Below are positions 32,596 to 43,068 of a stretch of 64,000 nucleotides of DNA, piece after piece. The stretch comes from Verticillium longisporum. Taxonomy: Eukaryota > Ascomycota > Sordariomycetes > Glomerellales > Plectosphaerellaceae. The notes beneath the pieces are model-generated. The model was given only the letters and a program-made list of their open reading frames with translations. It ran no database searches and was not told where the DNA came from. The position numbers and the translations under genes are program-made. Where the stretch lies: positions 5,146,001 to 5,210,000 of the forward strand of contig JAETXT010000006.1 in NCBI GenBank assembly GCA_019188255.1, written 5' to 3'. Each line of letters opens with the position of its first letter. The first letter of the stretch is position 1.

Positions 32596-34336
32596 ATGAA
32601 CGAGTCATCCGAGATGGTATCAGCCGCTGACATAGTAGACTTCCAGCTGCCGCGGGTTGTGCATGGAAGCAAGAACCTAAGTTACTACGTCGGCCTCGGT
32701 GCCATTCTCTGTGTGGCCTGGTTCTTCCAGTCGAGGAAACACAAGCAAATTGACGTTCCATACTACAAGGCGGCCAAGACCAAGTGGATCTTTGCAGCTG
32801 AGAGCCTCGTCCTCGACAGCTACAATAAGGTCAGTTCAACCGTCCTTGATTTGTCTGCGCCGCCTAACAACCTAGTTTCGCGACACCATCTACCAAATCA
32901 GGGCCACCGAGGGTGTGCAGGTGTTGGTTCCTGCGAAGTATCTTCCCGAGCTCAAAGGATTGCCGGAGGATGTACTTAGCGCGCAGGAGGCCGTGAGCGA
33001 GGTGAGAGATTTTGCCTGACACTGCAAGAAGTGATGCTTATTTCCAGGCTCTCATGACCAAATACACCAAATTTGGTCTAGGACACAACGCAGAAATGCT
33101 GTCAACGCTCATTCGAGTCCGCCTTTCTCAAAACCTCGCACGACTCGTGCCCCAGCTGAAAGGCGAACTCGAGTCGATTGTCGCGACGGAGTTTCCTGAG
33201 TGCAATGGTAGGCCCAAAATCATCACTTTGCACTAAACATTGGACTGACGAGTACAGACTGGACGTCTGTCAAGTTCCAACCTTTCGCGTTACGCGCCAT
33301 CTCGCGCATCAGCGGCCGCGCATTTGTCGGTCCCAGCATCAACCGCTCAGAGCAATGGATGGACACGAGCATCAACTTTGCTATCCATGTTTTCACTGCC
33401 GTCGTCAAGCTACAGTTCTTCCCTGAATGGTCACGTCCAGCAGCGCAGTACCTCGTGTCAGAATTGAGGCAAATTCGGAAAGATATCGATGTCGCCAAGA
33501 AGATGTTGAAGCCAGTCATTGAGGAGCGCCTGCGCGATATGGAGATGCATTCGGCGGAAGAGAAGCCGGATGACCTGATTCAGTGGTTGGTCGAAGCTCT
33601 ACCCGCAGAGGAGAAGACGGACTACGAAGCACAGGCGCATATCCAGCTCGTCTTAGCCGCAGCATCGATTCACACGACCACGAACCTCGTCACGGACTGT
33701 ATGTACGACCTTGCAGCTCATCCAGAGATACAAGAGATGCTTCGCGAAGAAGCACACCAAGTCCTGGAAGTTGAAGAAGGTTGGCTACATAAAGAGAGCA
33801 TGGCGAAGCTTAAAAAGCTGGACAGTTTTATGAAGGAGACACAGCGCCTCGCCGGCAACATCAGTAAGCCCTTCTCTCGCACCGTTCTCGCTGACCAATG
33901 CTAACCCGTGGCAGCTGGCTTCATTCGCAAGGTTTTGAAGCCCATCACACTATCTAACGGCACGCGTCTGCCGCCAGGCACTAAGCTGCTCACGCCACAA
34001 GCCGGCATCTCACATGACGAACGATTCTTTGCAGACCCCGAAACATTTGATGCCCTGCGCTTCTATAAGATGAGGCAGGCATCCGAGGAAGAGGGACACA
34101 GGTGGCAGTTCTCAAGCATCGGCGACACCAATGTCAATTTTGGCGCTGGACGGCACGCCTGTCCTGGAAGGTTCTTTGCAGGCAACGAAATCAAGATGGT
34201 GTTGGCCTATTTCCTGCTGAAGTACGAGGTTAGGCTCAAGGATGGGGAAGGTCGACCGAAGGGGATGATGATGGTTATGAGCAAAATGCCAGATGTCAAC
34301 GCCGAACTGCTGTTCCGCAGGAGAACGGTCGATTAA
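32596..34336 (+). CDS. Cytochrome P450 monooxygenase
   Basis: Five exons, 32596-32829, 32876-33001, 33048-33207, 33258-33863 and 33915-34336, encode 515 aa. All introns are 46-51 nt with GT..AG ends. An N-terminal membrane anchor is present (SYYVGLGAILCVAWFF, residues about 30-46). Motifs: helix I region LVLAAASIHTTTNL, with HTTT in place of the usual acid-Thr pair; ExxR as KETQR; PERF-like FFADPETFDALRF; and heme loop FGAGRHACPGRF with the axial Cys458. The HTTT form of helix I and the heme loop resemble the fungal group that includes ent-kaurene oxidase-like enzymes. That points to terpenoid or other hydrophobic substrates, as a family tendency only. No cluster partner (terpene synthase, PKS) is next to it. 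It is convergent with the broken HET gene. Confidence 0.9.
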
Positions 34337-34667
34337 GCGACGAACGTGGCGAGGCGGGGCCTGGCGCTTCGTCGACGATGACTTGGTTATGACCAGTGTA
34401 CCAGTACTAGATGAAGTAAATAAATACGGTTAATGACACGTGTCTCTTTCAAGAGTTCAACGGCTGACGATCATTGCAGACCGATGTTACCTGTGTTACA
34501 GGACTGATTCCAGGATCCAAACATCAGGGAGAGCTTAGAACGCGGGACCACCCCTTTGATAGGTCACGCAAGGTATCTTCCAAGGCTGGCTGTCCTATCT
34601 ACCTGACTGATCACCCCCTGTGCCGCCCTAACTGGTCAACACGCCCAGAAGACCACAAGCCCCACGC
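34337..34667. other. Short intergenic region
   Basis: 331 bp between the convergent P450 and HET genes. Nothing is recognised apart from presumed 3' ends. Confidence 0.4.
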
Positions 34668-36875
34668 TCAGCATCTTGACATGAGGCACGTTATCTGCTG
34701 CCGGGTAGACATATCCCAGGACGAAAAAGTATGCAAAGCAAAACACATGCGTCGCGAGAACGGCAAAATGACCCCCCTCAGCATGGGCGGCTGCAACGCT
34801 GCACTGCTAGGTTGGTACATGCTTTCCAGAGCCTTTTGCGACTTGAAAAGGAGTAGGAAGGCAAGGCAGTGGCTCGATAGCCACACCCAGTGCTGCAGCA
34901 CATCATCGACCCCCGGCCACCCCTGATCCGCGTAGTAGCCTCTCGGCAGTCCAAGCCATGGACCTGGAATGCAGACCCCGATCGGGATCAAGTGTTGGAG
35001 GATGTTCATGGGTCGGAAAGCAAGGAGCGGTAAGCGCCCGAGCTGCATGCGGTTGCTGAGCCATGAGTTTTGCCAGTAGGCGGCGCAGCAGAAATAGACC
35101 TGGCCGAGAAGGAACACCAGATTGCTCGACCATGTCTCCGAGCTGGGCGTGCGGCCGTGGATGTAAAGTTGCACGAGGAAGATGGCGATGGCGGTTCTGT
35201 AATTCGGAGATGTCCGGAAGAAGGCGTCGTGAACAGACGTTATGAGCGAAGGCGGGGTTCCAGGCCGGATTCCGAGCACGTATTGACCGTGTTTCTGGTG
35301 GAGGGCCGACTGGACGTGGAGGTTCGCGAACCTGCGCACGTGGTTCTCGCCGGGCAGCGTCACGACTTGGTTTACGAAGGGCGAAGAGTGCCAGGCCAGG
35401 GTCCAAAACGCCTCGCTGAAGCTGCGCGGCCGCATGACGACAGCGAAGCCTCGTTCAGCCTCTGGCTCGACGTCCTGCGACCACTTGAGTCCGAAGAACA
35501 GCGTGACCTCTTGCCAACGGCCCGAGTCGTCAAAAGCCGGCAGCACGGAGCGATCGGCCTGGCGAAAGCGGCCCCGAGGGGTCACGGCGTGGAGGCGCTC
35601 GGGCAGGTTGTCGGCAAGCTGCAGGGTGATGCTGCCGCATTTTCCACCGATATTGGGGGTGGGAAACTGCAGGGCACTGTGCCAGGTTGAGGTGGAGAGC
35701 GTCTCGAGGGTTTCGTATTCCGCATACTGAGCTACTTCCCATGGTACCACAAAGACGGGGTCGTCCGAGCCGCCGGCCGGCGCTATGACGGGCCTCGCGC
35801 GGTGCCACTCGGCCGCGGCGTGTTGCCGCGCCGTGAGGAGACCCATGACCGAATGCTTGTCGTCGTCCACATTTCGGCAGTTGGGCAGCGCGATGCGGAC
35901 GTTCTCTTGACTCCCGCGGATCACCGGGCCACGCATCTGAATCCCCGAGCTCGTCTGCCTGAGATCAATCCTGAGACTCTGGACCAAAGGTCGCGGCGAG
36001 GGAACGGTCCGCCCAACCGGTGAACCTCGCCGGTGTCGTGGCTAGCAGGCCCGAATAGCTTCCTGATGTCACCGTGACCTTTTCGAGCTCCGGTATCGTC
36101 CAGTCCTTGCTCTCAACGATGGTCGTCTTCATCTTGCTTCATGCAAACAGCGACTGGTCGGATGAGTTCTTCATGATCTCCTGCTGCAGCCTCAGAAAGC
36201 TTTCCTCCCCTCGCCGTACAGAAGCGGCATGTTGACATCGAAGAGGCCCATCAGGGAGTACACCTGGTCCTCGAGACGGGTCGTCTGGCGGGTGGCGGCC
36301 CACGCCATGCGTTGCGCGACCCTCGCAGATCGGATATGGCTCTCGCCCGACAGGAAGCGCCCCGGAATGCTCGACGCTTCGCTGATAGTCCTTTGCAGCG
36401 ACGTCCGCGTGCCGACGAACTGCCAGTCGGCGTCGTAGAACTCGACCGTCTTGGGCGCGAGCAGCTCCTGCAGCGTCCAGCCGCGCCTGAACCACTCGCT
36501 CGCTCCGATCTCTGCCAGCGGCGCCGCCGAGGGACGACCGCCTGCCCTGACGTCGGCGAGGTAGACGTAGCACACGGCCGCCTGCTCGTACCAGCGGAAC
36601 ATGGAGTTGATGGCCTCGGACAGCTAGGCGCTGCTCGTCTTGTCGATGCAGCACGTGTCGAGCCAGAGGTAGTCGTGGCCCTTGCCCGCCGCGAGGTCGC
36701 AGGCGCCGGAGAGCTTGGCGTGGCCGGGCAGGCGGGCGTGGTTGGGCCGCTCGAGGTCTTGCAGCGTCAGCTCAGCGTCCTGCCAGCGGTGCGACAGGAT
36801 TGCGTAGCGCGTCCTCGCGCTGTCGAAGAGTTTGCGGTCGACGAGCTGCTTCGTCCTGACGTCGAGGAGACGCAT
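34668..36875 (-). pseudogene. Heterokaryon-incompatibility (HET) domain gene, broken
   Basis: ATG 36875 opens a classic HET domain: MRLLDVRTKQLVD, RYAILSHRWQDAELTLQDL, DYLWLDTCCIDKTSSA. An in-frame TAG (36626-36624) follows, and then LSEAINSMFRWYEQAAVCYV, FRRGWTLQELLAP, VYSLMGLFDVNMPLLYGEG continue in the same frame. Near 36197 one base is missing after GRKAF, and LRLQQEIMKNSSDQSLFA continues in the next frame. A TGA follows, then the in-frame family segment SGLLATTPARFTG. Near 35990 the frame changes again, and a final 439-codon frame holds GIQMRGPVIRG and several hydrophobic stretches. HET proteins trigger cell death after fusion of unlike hyphae. With two nonsense codons and at least two frameshifts it cannot give a full protein as read. 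The frameshifts could partly be assembly errors; the nonsense codons less so. Confidence 0.75.
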
Positions 36876-37632
36876 GATGGGTGCTGACGCCGGTTGTGAT
36901 GATGAAGTGAGGTGAAAAGAAAGGCGGGGGTTCAGTCGATTGAGACGATGCCGTCGATGTGAAACGCCCAGGAGCTGATGGCAGATGCACATAGCCTCGA
37001 GAGTTGGCAACTTCGTCGGTTGGTTTAGAGTGAGAGTAGTTGCTTGGGCTTTGAGGGCGGCGAGAGCTGATGCATGGCGCAGCAGCATCGGGCTGTTGTC
37101 GGCGTGCAGTGCCTCATCTCCAGTCGGGTGCAGCAAGTGGCTATTCGACTGTCCAGCCTTGCTTCACAGCCTTGCTGACATCTCGACTGTTCTGCCTAAA
37201 GCACCAAGTGGCCGCAGTTTTTTTTATCTACTTGGTTGATTTACTTGGTCTCTGTGGTGAAGTCTACGATGTTCGGCCAAATTGACGCTGGTGTTTTGCC
37301 TCACGAGGGATCAGAATTACATGTTGGAGCTGCTTCATGACAACCCAACCCAGCATGTCGCACCAGATTACGATTCCCAAAAGCAACAAATCATAATGCA
37401 ATAGGTATTCATTATTCTACATACGTGTGACAGTCCATGCTCGCCTCTCATGTGAGGGTCATTCCGCCCTTGTCGCATCCCAAGCAAATCCCAACGCCCA
37501 AGCCATTAATCCAGTTTCCTGCCATGTCAGCAATCCTGCCGTGTCAGCAGAGGTCTCCTGCTCCTGGACGCAGCCGGGTCAGGAAACATGCATGCCTTTC
37601 CCGTTGAATCCAACCAAAGCCGTCCCAGACAA
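36876..37632. other. Intergenic, no gene seen
   Basis: 757 bp between the HET gene start and the 3' end of the next minus-strand gene. Nothing recognised. Confidence 0.45.
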
Positions 37633-38769
37633 TCATCTCTCGCGACGGTACCCGGCACGCCTGTTCCTGCGCTTCTCCTCGGCATAGTCGCTGCCGACGG
37701 CGCTGGGGCTGTTGGGCACGGGAATGCCGTTGCGGTAGCTCCTCGTGCCCACGTCGCTCTCGCTCTCCTCGCGAATGAGACCGACGCGGCTGCCCCGCTG
37801 CAGACCGACGTCGCTCTCGGACACGTTGCTGTCGGCACGCTGGTAGCTAAAGTCCCTCCGCGCAGAGCCCGCCGCGCGTCCCCTCTCGGCGAGCCTCCTC
37901 GCCTCGGCGCGGATCCGCTCCTGCTCGCGGTCGGCCGTCCGGTCGGCGGTGCTGTACACCTTGCGAATGCCGCCGGCCTTCTTGCGGCTGCTGGGCGGCG
38001 GCGTCGTGTTGGACAGCAGCGTCGAGCTGACGGTCGAGTCGGCCGGGTTCGTGCTGCCGTCCCACTCGCTGGCCTCGGACGCGGCGTTGAGGCCGCCGAC
38101 GCGCGCGGGCCTCTCGTGGCGGTAGCTGCGCAGGTGCTGCTTGGCCTCGCGCTCGGCGTCCTCCTCGAGCGCCAGCGCCAGCGGCGCCGCCGCGTCCGCG
38201 GCGGACGCAAACTCCGTCTTCTCGTCGTGGTGCTTCTTGTCCTTCTTGTGCTCCTTGTCGCGCCGCCGCCGCTCCTTCTCCTTGCTCTTGTTGCGCCGCT
38301 TCTTCTCGCGCCGCTCGCGCGCCGCAATGTCCGAGGCCCCGGCCGTGATGCCCGACAGCGCCGTCGTCGCGTCGTCGTCGTGCTCGTCATCGCGGTACCC
38401 GCTGCCGCCGGTGCGGGCCCCGCGCCGCCCGTCAAAGTCCTTGTAGACGGACCCGCCGCCGAGGTTGGTCGAGGGCGTGGCGCCCGTCAGGAGGGTGCCG
38501 TTGGGGCCGCGGCGGCGCAGCACCGTCGTCTTGTAGTCGTCCCAGTCGTTCTCCTTGAAGTAGAAGCCGCCGTTCTTGGCCCAGAAGAAGAACCAGATGC
38601 CCGTGCAGACAAAGGCGGCGCCGATGAGGCCGAAGACGACGAAGACGGCCGTGTTGTTGATGTCGTGGGCGTCCGTCGTGCCCTTGTGGGGGTCCGTCTT
38701 CTTCTCGTCCGACGGCTCGTCGGCACGGCGCAGGATGGCGGCCGCGAGAGTGTGCAGGGCCGGTGCCAT
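37633..38769 (-). CDS. Single-span membrane protein with charged cytosolic tail
   Basis: A single exon of 378 aa from ATG 38769. Residues 1-40 are a short N-terminal segment, then NNTAVFVVFGLIGAAFVCTG is a transmembrane helix followed by WFFFWAKNGGFYFKENDWDD. The remainder is hydrophilic. It contains a very basic stretch with a K/R-E pattern (RREKKRRNKSKEKERRRRD), likely a helix or nuclear-signal-like region, and Ser/Asp-rich repeats (DSNVSESDVGLQRGSRVG, EESESDVG). It looks like a conserved but uncharacterised Sordariomycete protein, sometimes labelled endosomal SPRY domain protein. No SPRY fold was recognised here. A role is not assignable. Confidence 0.75.
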   Translation of the reverse strand: MAPALHTLAAAILRRADEPSDEKKTDPHKGTTDAHDINNTAVFVVFGLIGAAFVCTGIWFFFWAKNGGFYFKENDWDDYKTTVLRRRGPNGTLLTGATPSTNLGGGSVYKDFDGRRGARTGGSGYRDDEHDDDATTALSGITAGASDIAARERREKKRRNKSKEKERRRRDKEHKKDKKHHDEKTEFASAADAAAPLALALEEDAEREAKQHLRSYRHERPARVGGLNAASEASEWDGSTNPADSTVSSTLLSNTTPPPSSRKKAGGIRKVYSTADRTADREQERIRAEARRLAERGRAAGSARRDFSYQRADSNVSESDVGLQRGSRVGLIREESESDVGTRSYRNGIPVPNSPSAVGSDYAEEKRRNRRAGYRRER

Positions 38770-40476
38770 GGCTGTGGTGGAATGGTGGTGGTAATCGTGG
38801 TCGTGGAATGTGGGCTCGTGTTCCAGTTGGGTGGGCTGGCGCTGGGGACCAGCGATGGGTGAGGTGAAGGGTTCTCGATGGAGGTTTGGAATGTGAAATG
38901 GAGATCAGTTTGTGGTCTTGATGCAGTTGCAGTTTGTGAATACCCCGCGTCTTGTCTTGGGTGCCAGGTGACGAAGAGACGAAGGAGGAAGTAGAGGGCA
39001 AGTTGAGCGTTGAGGCAGGCACAGATGTGAGGCAAGTACGAGTGTGCCACCGTGGGAAGGAGCGGCGTTGCCAAAGGAACCCGAAATGCCCGTGGCTGGT
39101 CCGCCGGGCTGTGACGGGGCTGGTGGACGTGTGGTCCAATGACGTCGTAAGTAGACACATTCCTGTATCCCAGCAACCGGCCATACCCCACCTCGGTACG
39201 TACCTTACCATAAGGCACCTTGTGCTCATGCACTTTCACTAATTCGCCTTAGGTCAGCCAACCATCGTTCCGTCCCGTAACCGCCCAGGCTGGGCCTGCC
39301 AGTTTCACATGTGCGACACCACACCAGCCCATCGCCTCCACTCCCAACGTCCGTCAGTCAATGCTAACACGAGAGCCAAGGCAAGCCAATGAAATGGGCC
39401 GGCAACGTCTACACTCGCCATTCATTTGCTCATCACCCTTCACTTTTAGAAACAAAAATGTCACAAGCGTCTTGCAATAACTGTTGAGCGATATTTGCCT
39501 TTTCAATTCGAGCCCGTCCCACCTATGGCGGCCAGGACGCCCTTTGCTCTGATGTCTTCAGTATTCGGTCTTTAATCGTAGTGTACCACTGGTCATCTTC
39601 TCTCCGTGGTCTTTCCATCCAATCAGTTGTTTTGCTGCTGGACATGCTGTACCAGGCAGGATAACCAGCTGCCAAACGAAACCTGCCCATCGCTGAGCCG
39701 TCGAGGTGCGAACCCCACGGCCCATCCGTACATGACGTTGTCTATCATAGTTGAAAAGTAGAAATAAAAGTGAAGAACAGTCCCGCCTTCCTAGTCCCTG
39801 GCATCTGCCTTCTCAACACCACAGCCGTCGATGGATCGAGCAGACGACCCATTTCGTCGATGGCCTGGTGCCCGAGGACGACCCTTCACTGAGGTTGAGT
39901 GGGCAGTGGACAAACGGGGAGGGAAAAGGTGAGGGGGAAAGGGGGCGCGTTTTACAAATGGTGTCAGGAGAGGGCTGGCTCCTTCCCATGAGCAAGACCA
40001 GTCTCGCCCATGGGTCTTCCAGCCCCCCATCCATACAGGAACTGCCCCGAAAAGTATACATGCTTGGTCCTACTATCGAGACAAATGTCGAGAAAGACCC
40101 CGGAGAGAAAAGGAGAACAGGTGTGAGAAGAAAGTGGCTCTCTGCCCAAGACACATGTCCATGCTTCCCTCTTGCAAAGACTTGCCACGTTCCAATATCA
40201 GTCTGGATTACCATGCTTCAGTGACAGCTTCAGCAAGTCAAAGAGGTCGAAGAAAAGAAAAACTGGGAAAAATAAGAAACGGAAGAGGTATAGAGCCGAC
40301 AACTGAGTATGGAGTGTGAAAACGCAAATGCCCAAGGAAACGATAAATGCAAACGCTCCCGAGCCATGAGATGAGCCGCACAAAGGAAACGCCTTCGCTT
40401 GCCATCCATCATCCGTCATCCATCATTCATCATCCATCTGTCCACTTCATTACATCATAATAATCGCCGTCATGCC
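38770..40476. other. Intergenic, no gene seen
   Basis: 1.7 kb between two minus-strand genes. It includes the promoter of the membrane-protein gene and the 3' region of the next gene. Nothing recognised. Confidence 0.45.
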
Positions 40477-42239
40477 TTAGAAGAATGACGGCCGGCCATA
40501 GGCGTCATACGACGGGCTGCGACCATAGATCGAAGACGGCGCCTGGCTGGACGCGCGAGCCCGGATGGGCAGCCGCTCGAGCCGGCCGCGACGCTGGTCT
40601 TCGCCGTAAATGGTGCTCGCTCGATCGCTACCGCCGCCGCCGGCACGGGAACCTCCACCGCCCTGCTGGGTGATGTTGATTTCTCCGCCATCCTCGCAGT
40701 GGATCTCAGCGCCCCCACCTTGAGCGTCGCCGAGCCCGTCACCTTGATCGTGAAGTCATCGTCGCCCTGGCCAGCCGAAGACCGAGTTGTACGCGTCGTG
40801 TTGCTCTGCCGGTTATCGCTCTCGTCCCGGCTCTCGCTACTGCGTGTAGAGCGGCTGCTCTTGTCGCTGTTGCGCTTGCCGGCCTTGCGAAGCGTCTCTG
40901 CCGTCAAGGGCAGAGTGGCACCACCGTTGATGTCGTCCTGGTAGGCTGCTGCTGCGCGAACCCGGTCTTCGTAATCAAAACTGCCGGCGCTGCTGCCATA
41001 GTACGAGTGACGTCGATTAGAGCTGGCGGCAGGCTCAATGCGGTAGGGCACGCCGCCCTCAAGCGCAGCGCTCTCGCGTCGCTGGCTTCGCGAAAGTTGG
41101 CCACCTTCGCCATAGCCGTAGCTGATGGAGCGTGAGGGGACAATCTCCCGGTACAGAATATCCTCGCCACTAAAATCTCCGTCGTCGAAGCCGCCGTAGT
41201 CGATGGCTCGCCGGGGCTGTACGGGAGGTGCGGACGGAGGAGGTGGGCCTCGAATGGCAGCTCGTCTAGGACCTGTAGTGACGGGACGAGGAGGGGGGCA
41301 TACGCCGCCTGTCCTCCTCCACACTGTATTTCTTGAGAGAAGGCCGTCGAACTAAGCTGATGTCGTTCTCCTGCTCATACTCCTCATACGGATACATCGG
41401 AGCTGGGTCGAAAGGCTGTCCGGCGGACACGTTCGGACGATGACCACTTGCAGACGAAGGCCGCTGGAAACGCTGCGCGAGGTGTTGGTGTTGGGGACCA
41501 CCCATGGCGCTGCCTCCAAAGTAGTCGACTTGGGGCGCCGATGGAGGCGGGTAAGGCGCAGGGCTGGAACCGTAAGAAGGCGCGGGATAGAGCGGAGGAG
41601 GGGCAACACCACCAGGGTGTTGAGACCACCACTGAGTGTTGGAAGTGGGCGGTCGAGAGCCGGCTCCGTAGTAGCTGCCAGGGCGAGAGGCTGTCATGGC
41701 ACGGGGCCGGTGGGAAGCGGACGGGCTCACGCCATAGTAGGCAGCATCGTCATTGCCGCCGGTCGGTCGCCTATAGGCATCTTGTGACTGCGAATGCGAG
41801 TGGAGGATAGGAGCAGGGGTCGTCTTCGCGTGCTTAGTCGGTGGGCGAACACTAGCCTTCCTGGCAGCTCGGTCGGCCTCGCGCTCAAGCTCCCTCCTGC
41901 GGTCCCGCTCCCGCTCCTTTGTTTTGTCCTTCTCTTTGGCGCGCTCCTTTTCCTTGGCTCTGTATCTCGCCTCCTTGTCCTTCTTAGAGGGGCCGATGGC
42001 GTGAACGGTTGAGTCAGAGTCGGTCAAGGCGTTGTGTGGTGAAGAAGAGCCCGAGCCCGATTGAGGGCGGAGCGAGGGCGGTGTTTGCGGGACTTGCTCG
42101 TGTTGGAGCGCTCTTTGCTGGGGCTCGGGGCCTCGGAGACGGCGTAGCGTTCAGTGCCTGCAATGACGGAACCTGTATCGTCGTTGGCCTCCTCTACGTA
42201 CGAGACGCGGTGGTGTTTTGTGGGCGACCTGTTGCTCAT
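40477..42239 (-). CDS. Large disordered protein, three 1-nt frameshifts
   Basis: ATG 42239 starts MSNRSPTKHHRVSYVEEAND. The coding signal then moves through three frames. Near 42065 it shifts and continues SSPHNALTDSDSTVHAIGPS. At the G run 41293-41298 (plus strand) it shifts from DRRRMPP to RPVTTGPRRAAIRG. At the C run 40712-40716 it shifts from VTGSATLKVG to AEIHCEDGGEINIT, ending SYDAYGRPSFF with TAA at 40479-40477. Each shift is one base; two lie in short C/G runs, so assembly indels are more likely than decay. The whole is about 587 aa. It has a basic KEKERAKEKDKTKERERDRR stretch, long Pro/Tyr/Ser-rich segments, and a C-terminal beta-like FTIKVTGSATLKVG block. It was not recognised as a named family, and function is unknown. 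Confidence 0.65.
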
Positions 42240-43030
42240 GGCGGCAATATTTTGTCGGGTCGCAACTCAAGAGCAGCCACTTGAGGGATGGTGCCAGTCG
42301 ATGTTGGTGCGAGAGAGGCGAAGAAGCCTCTGAAAGAGGCGGGGCACGTCGGAAGAGTCGCAGTATCGCCAGTGTCTGTCTTGGGTGGTATGGGACAGTT
42401 GTGGTAAAAGTCGCAGTCTTGGGTAGGAAAGTGGGAGCTAGGAACTTTTTGTGTGTGAGAGAAGGTAAAGTTGGTTCCGCAGGTGGGGATCAGGAATATT
42501 GATGCGACAGGATGGGCACCGAAGTGAATGCGGGATGGGCGTTGGGGAGCGGACCTGAGAGGAGTGTCCGCAATAATGGGATGGGCAGAGGGGGGGGATG
42601 CCTAAAACAGCGTTGAGGAATGGGGGGGAGCGACAGCGGGAGGGGGGACGTCTTGTCTAGCAGGCAGCCCCAGGCCAGTAGGTTGTAGCCGAGCAGCCCA
42701 GCAGGGATGAATGGGAGTGAGTGAAGTGAGCAAAGGTGGCTCGTGCTGGTTGCCAGGGGCGTCCTTGTCGGCGTCCAAGTCCTTGTCAAGCTGCTAGGGT
42801 CTTTCCTTCTTAAGAGCCTAAACGGGGTCAACGTTGGGTCGTCTTGCTGATGAAAGGGTCGTGGCCGATCAGATGATGACGGCAATGGTTCTTGATGGCG
42901 CTGATCAATGTTTTTGAAGAGATGGGGAGATGAGGAATTCAGGAGGACACAGGGGAGGGACAAAAAAAGAAAGGAAAGAGAAAAGGCCGTCGACGCAATA
43001 AAGTCAGTCGCCAGTCAAATTCTCCAGGTG

Positions 43031-43068
<38 letters not shown>

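Noticed and set aside
37588..38862. 424-codon plus-strand ORF opposite the membrane protein
   Set aside because: It is composed of Ala/Val/Leu/Arg runs that mirror the codons of the minus-strand gene.
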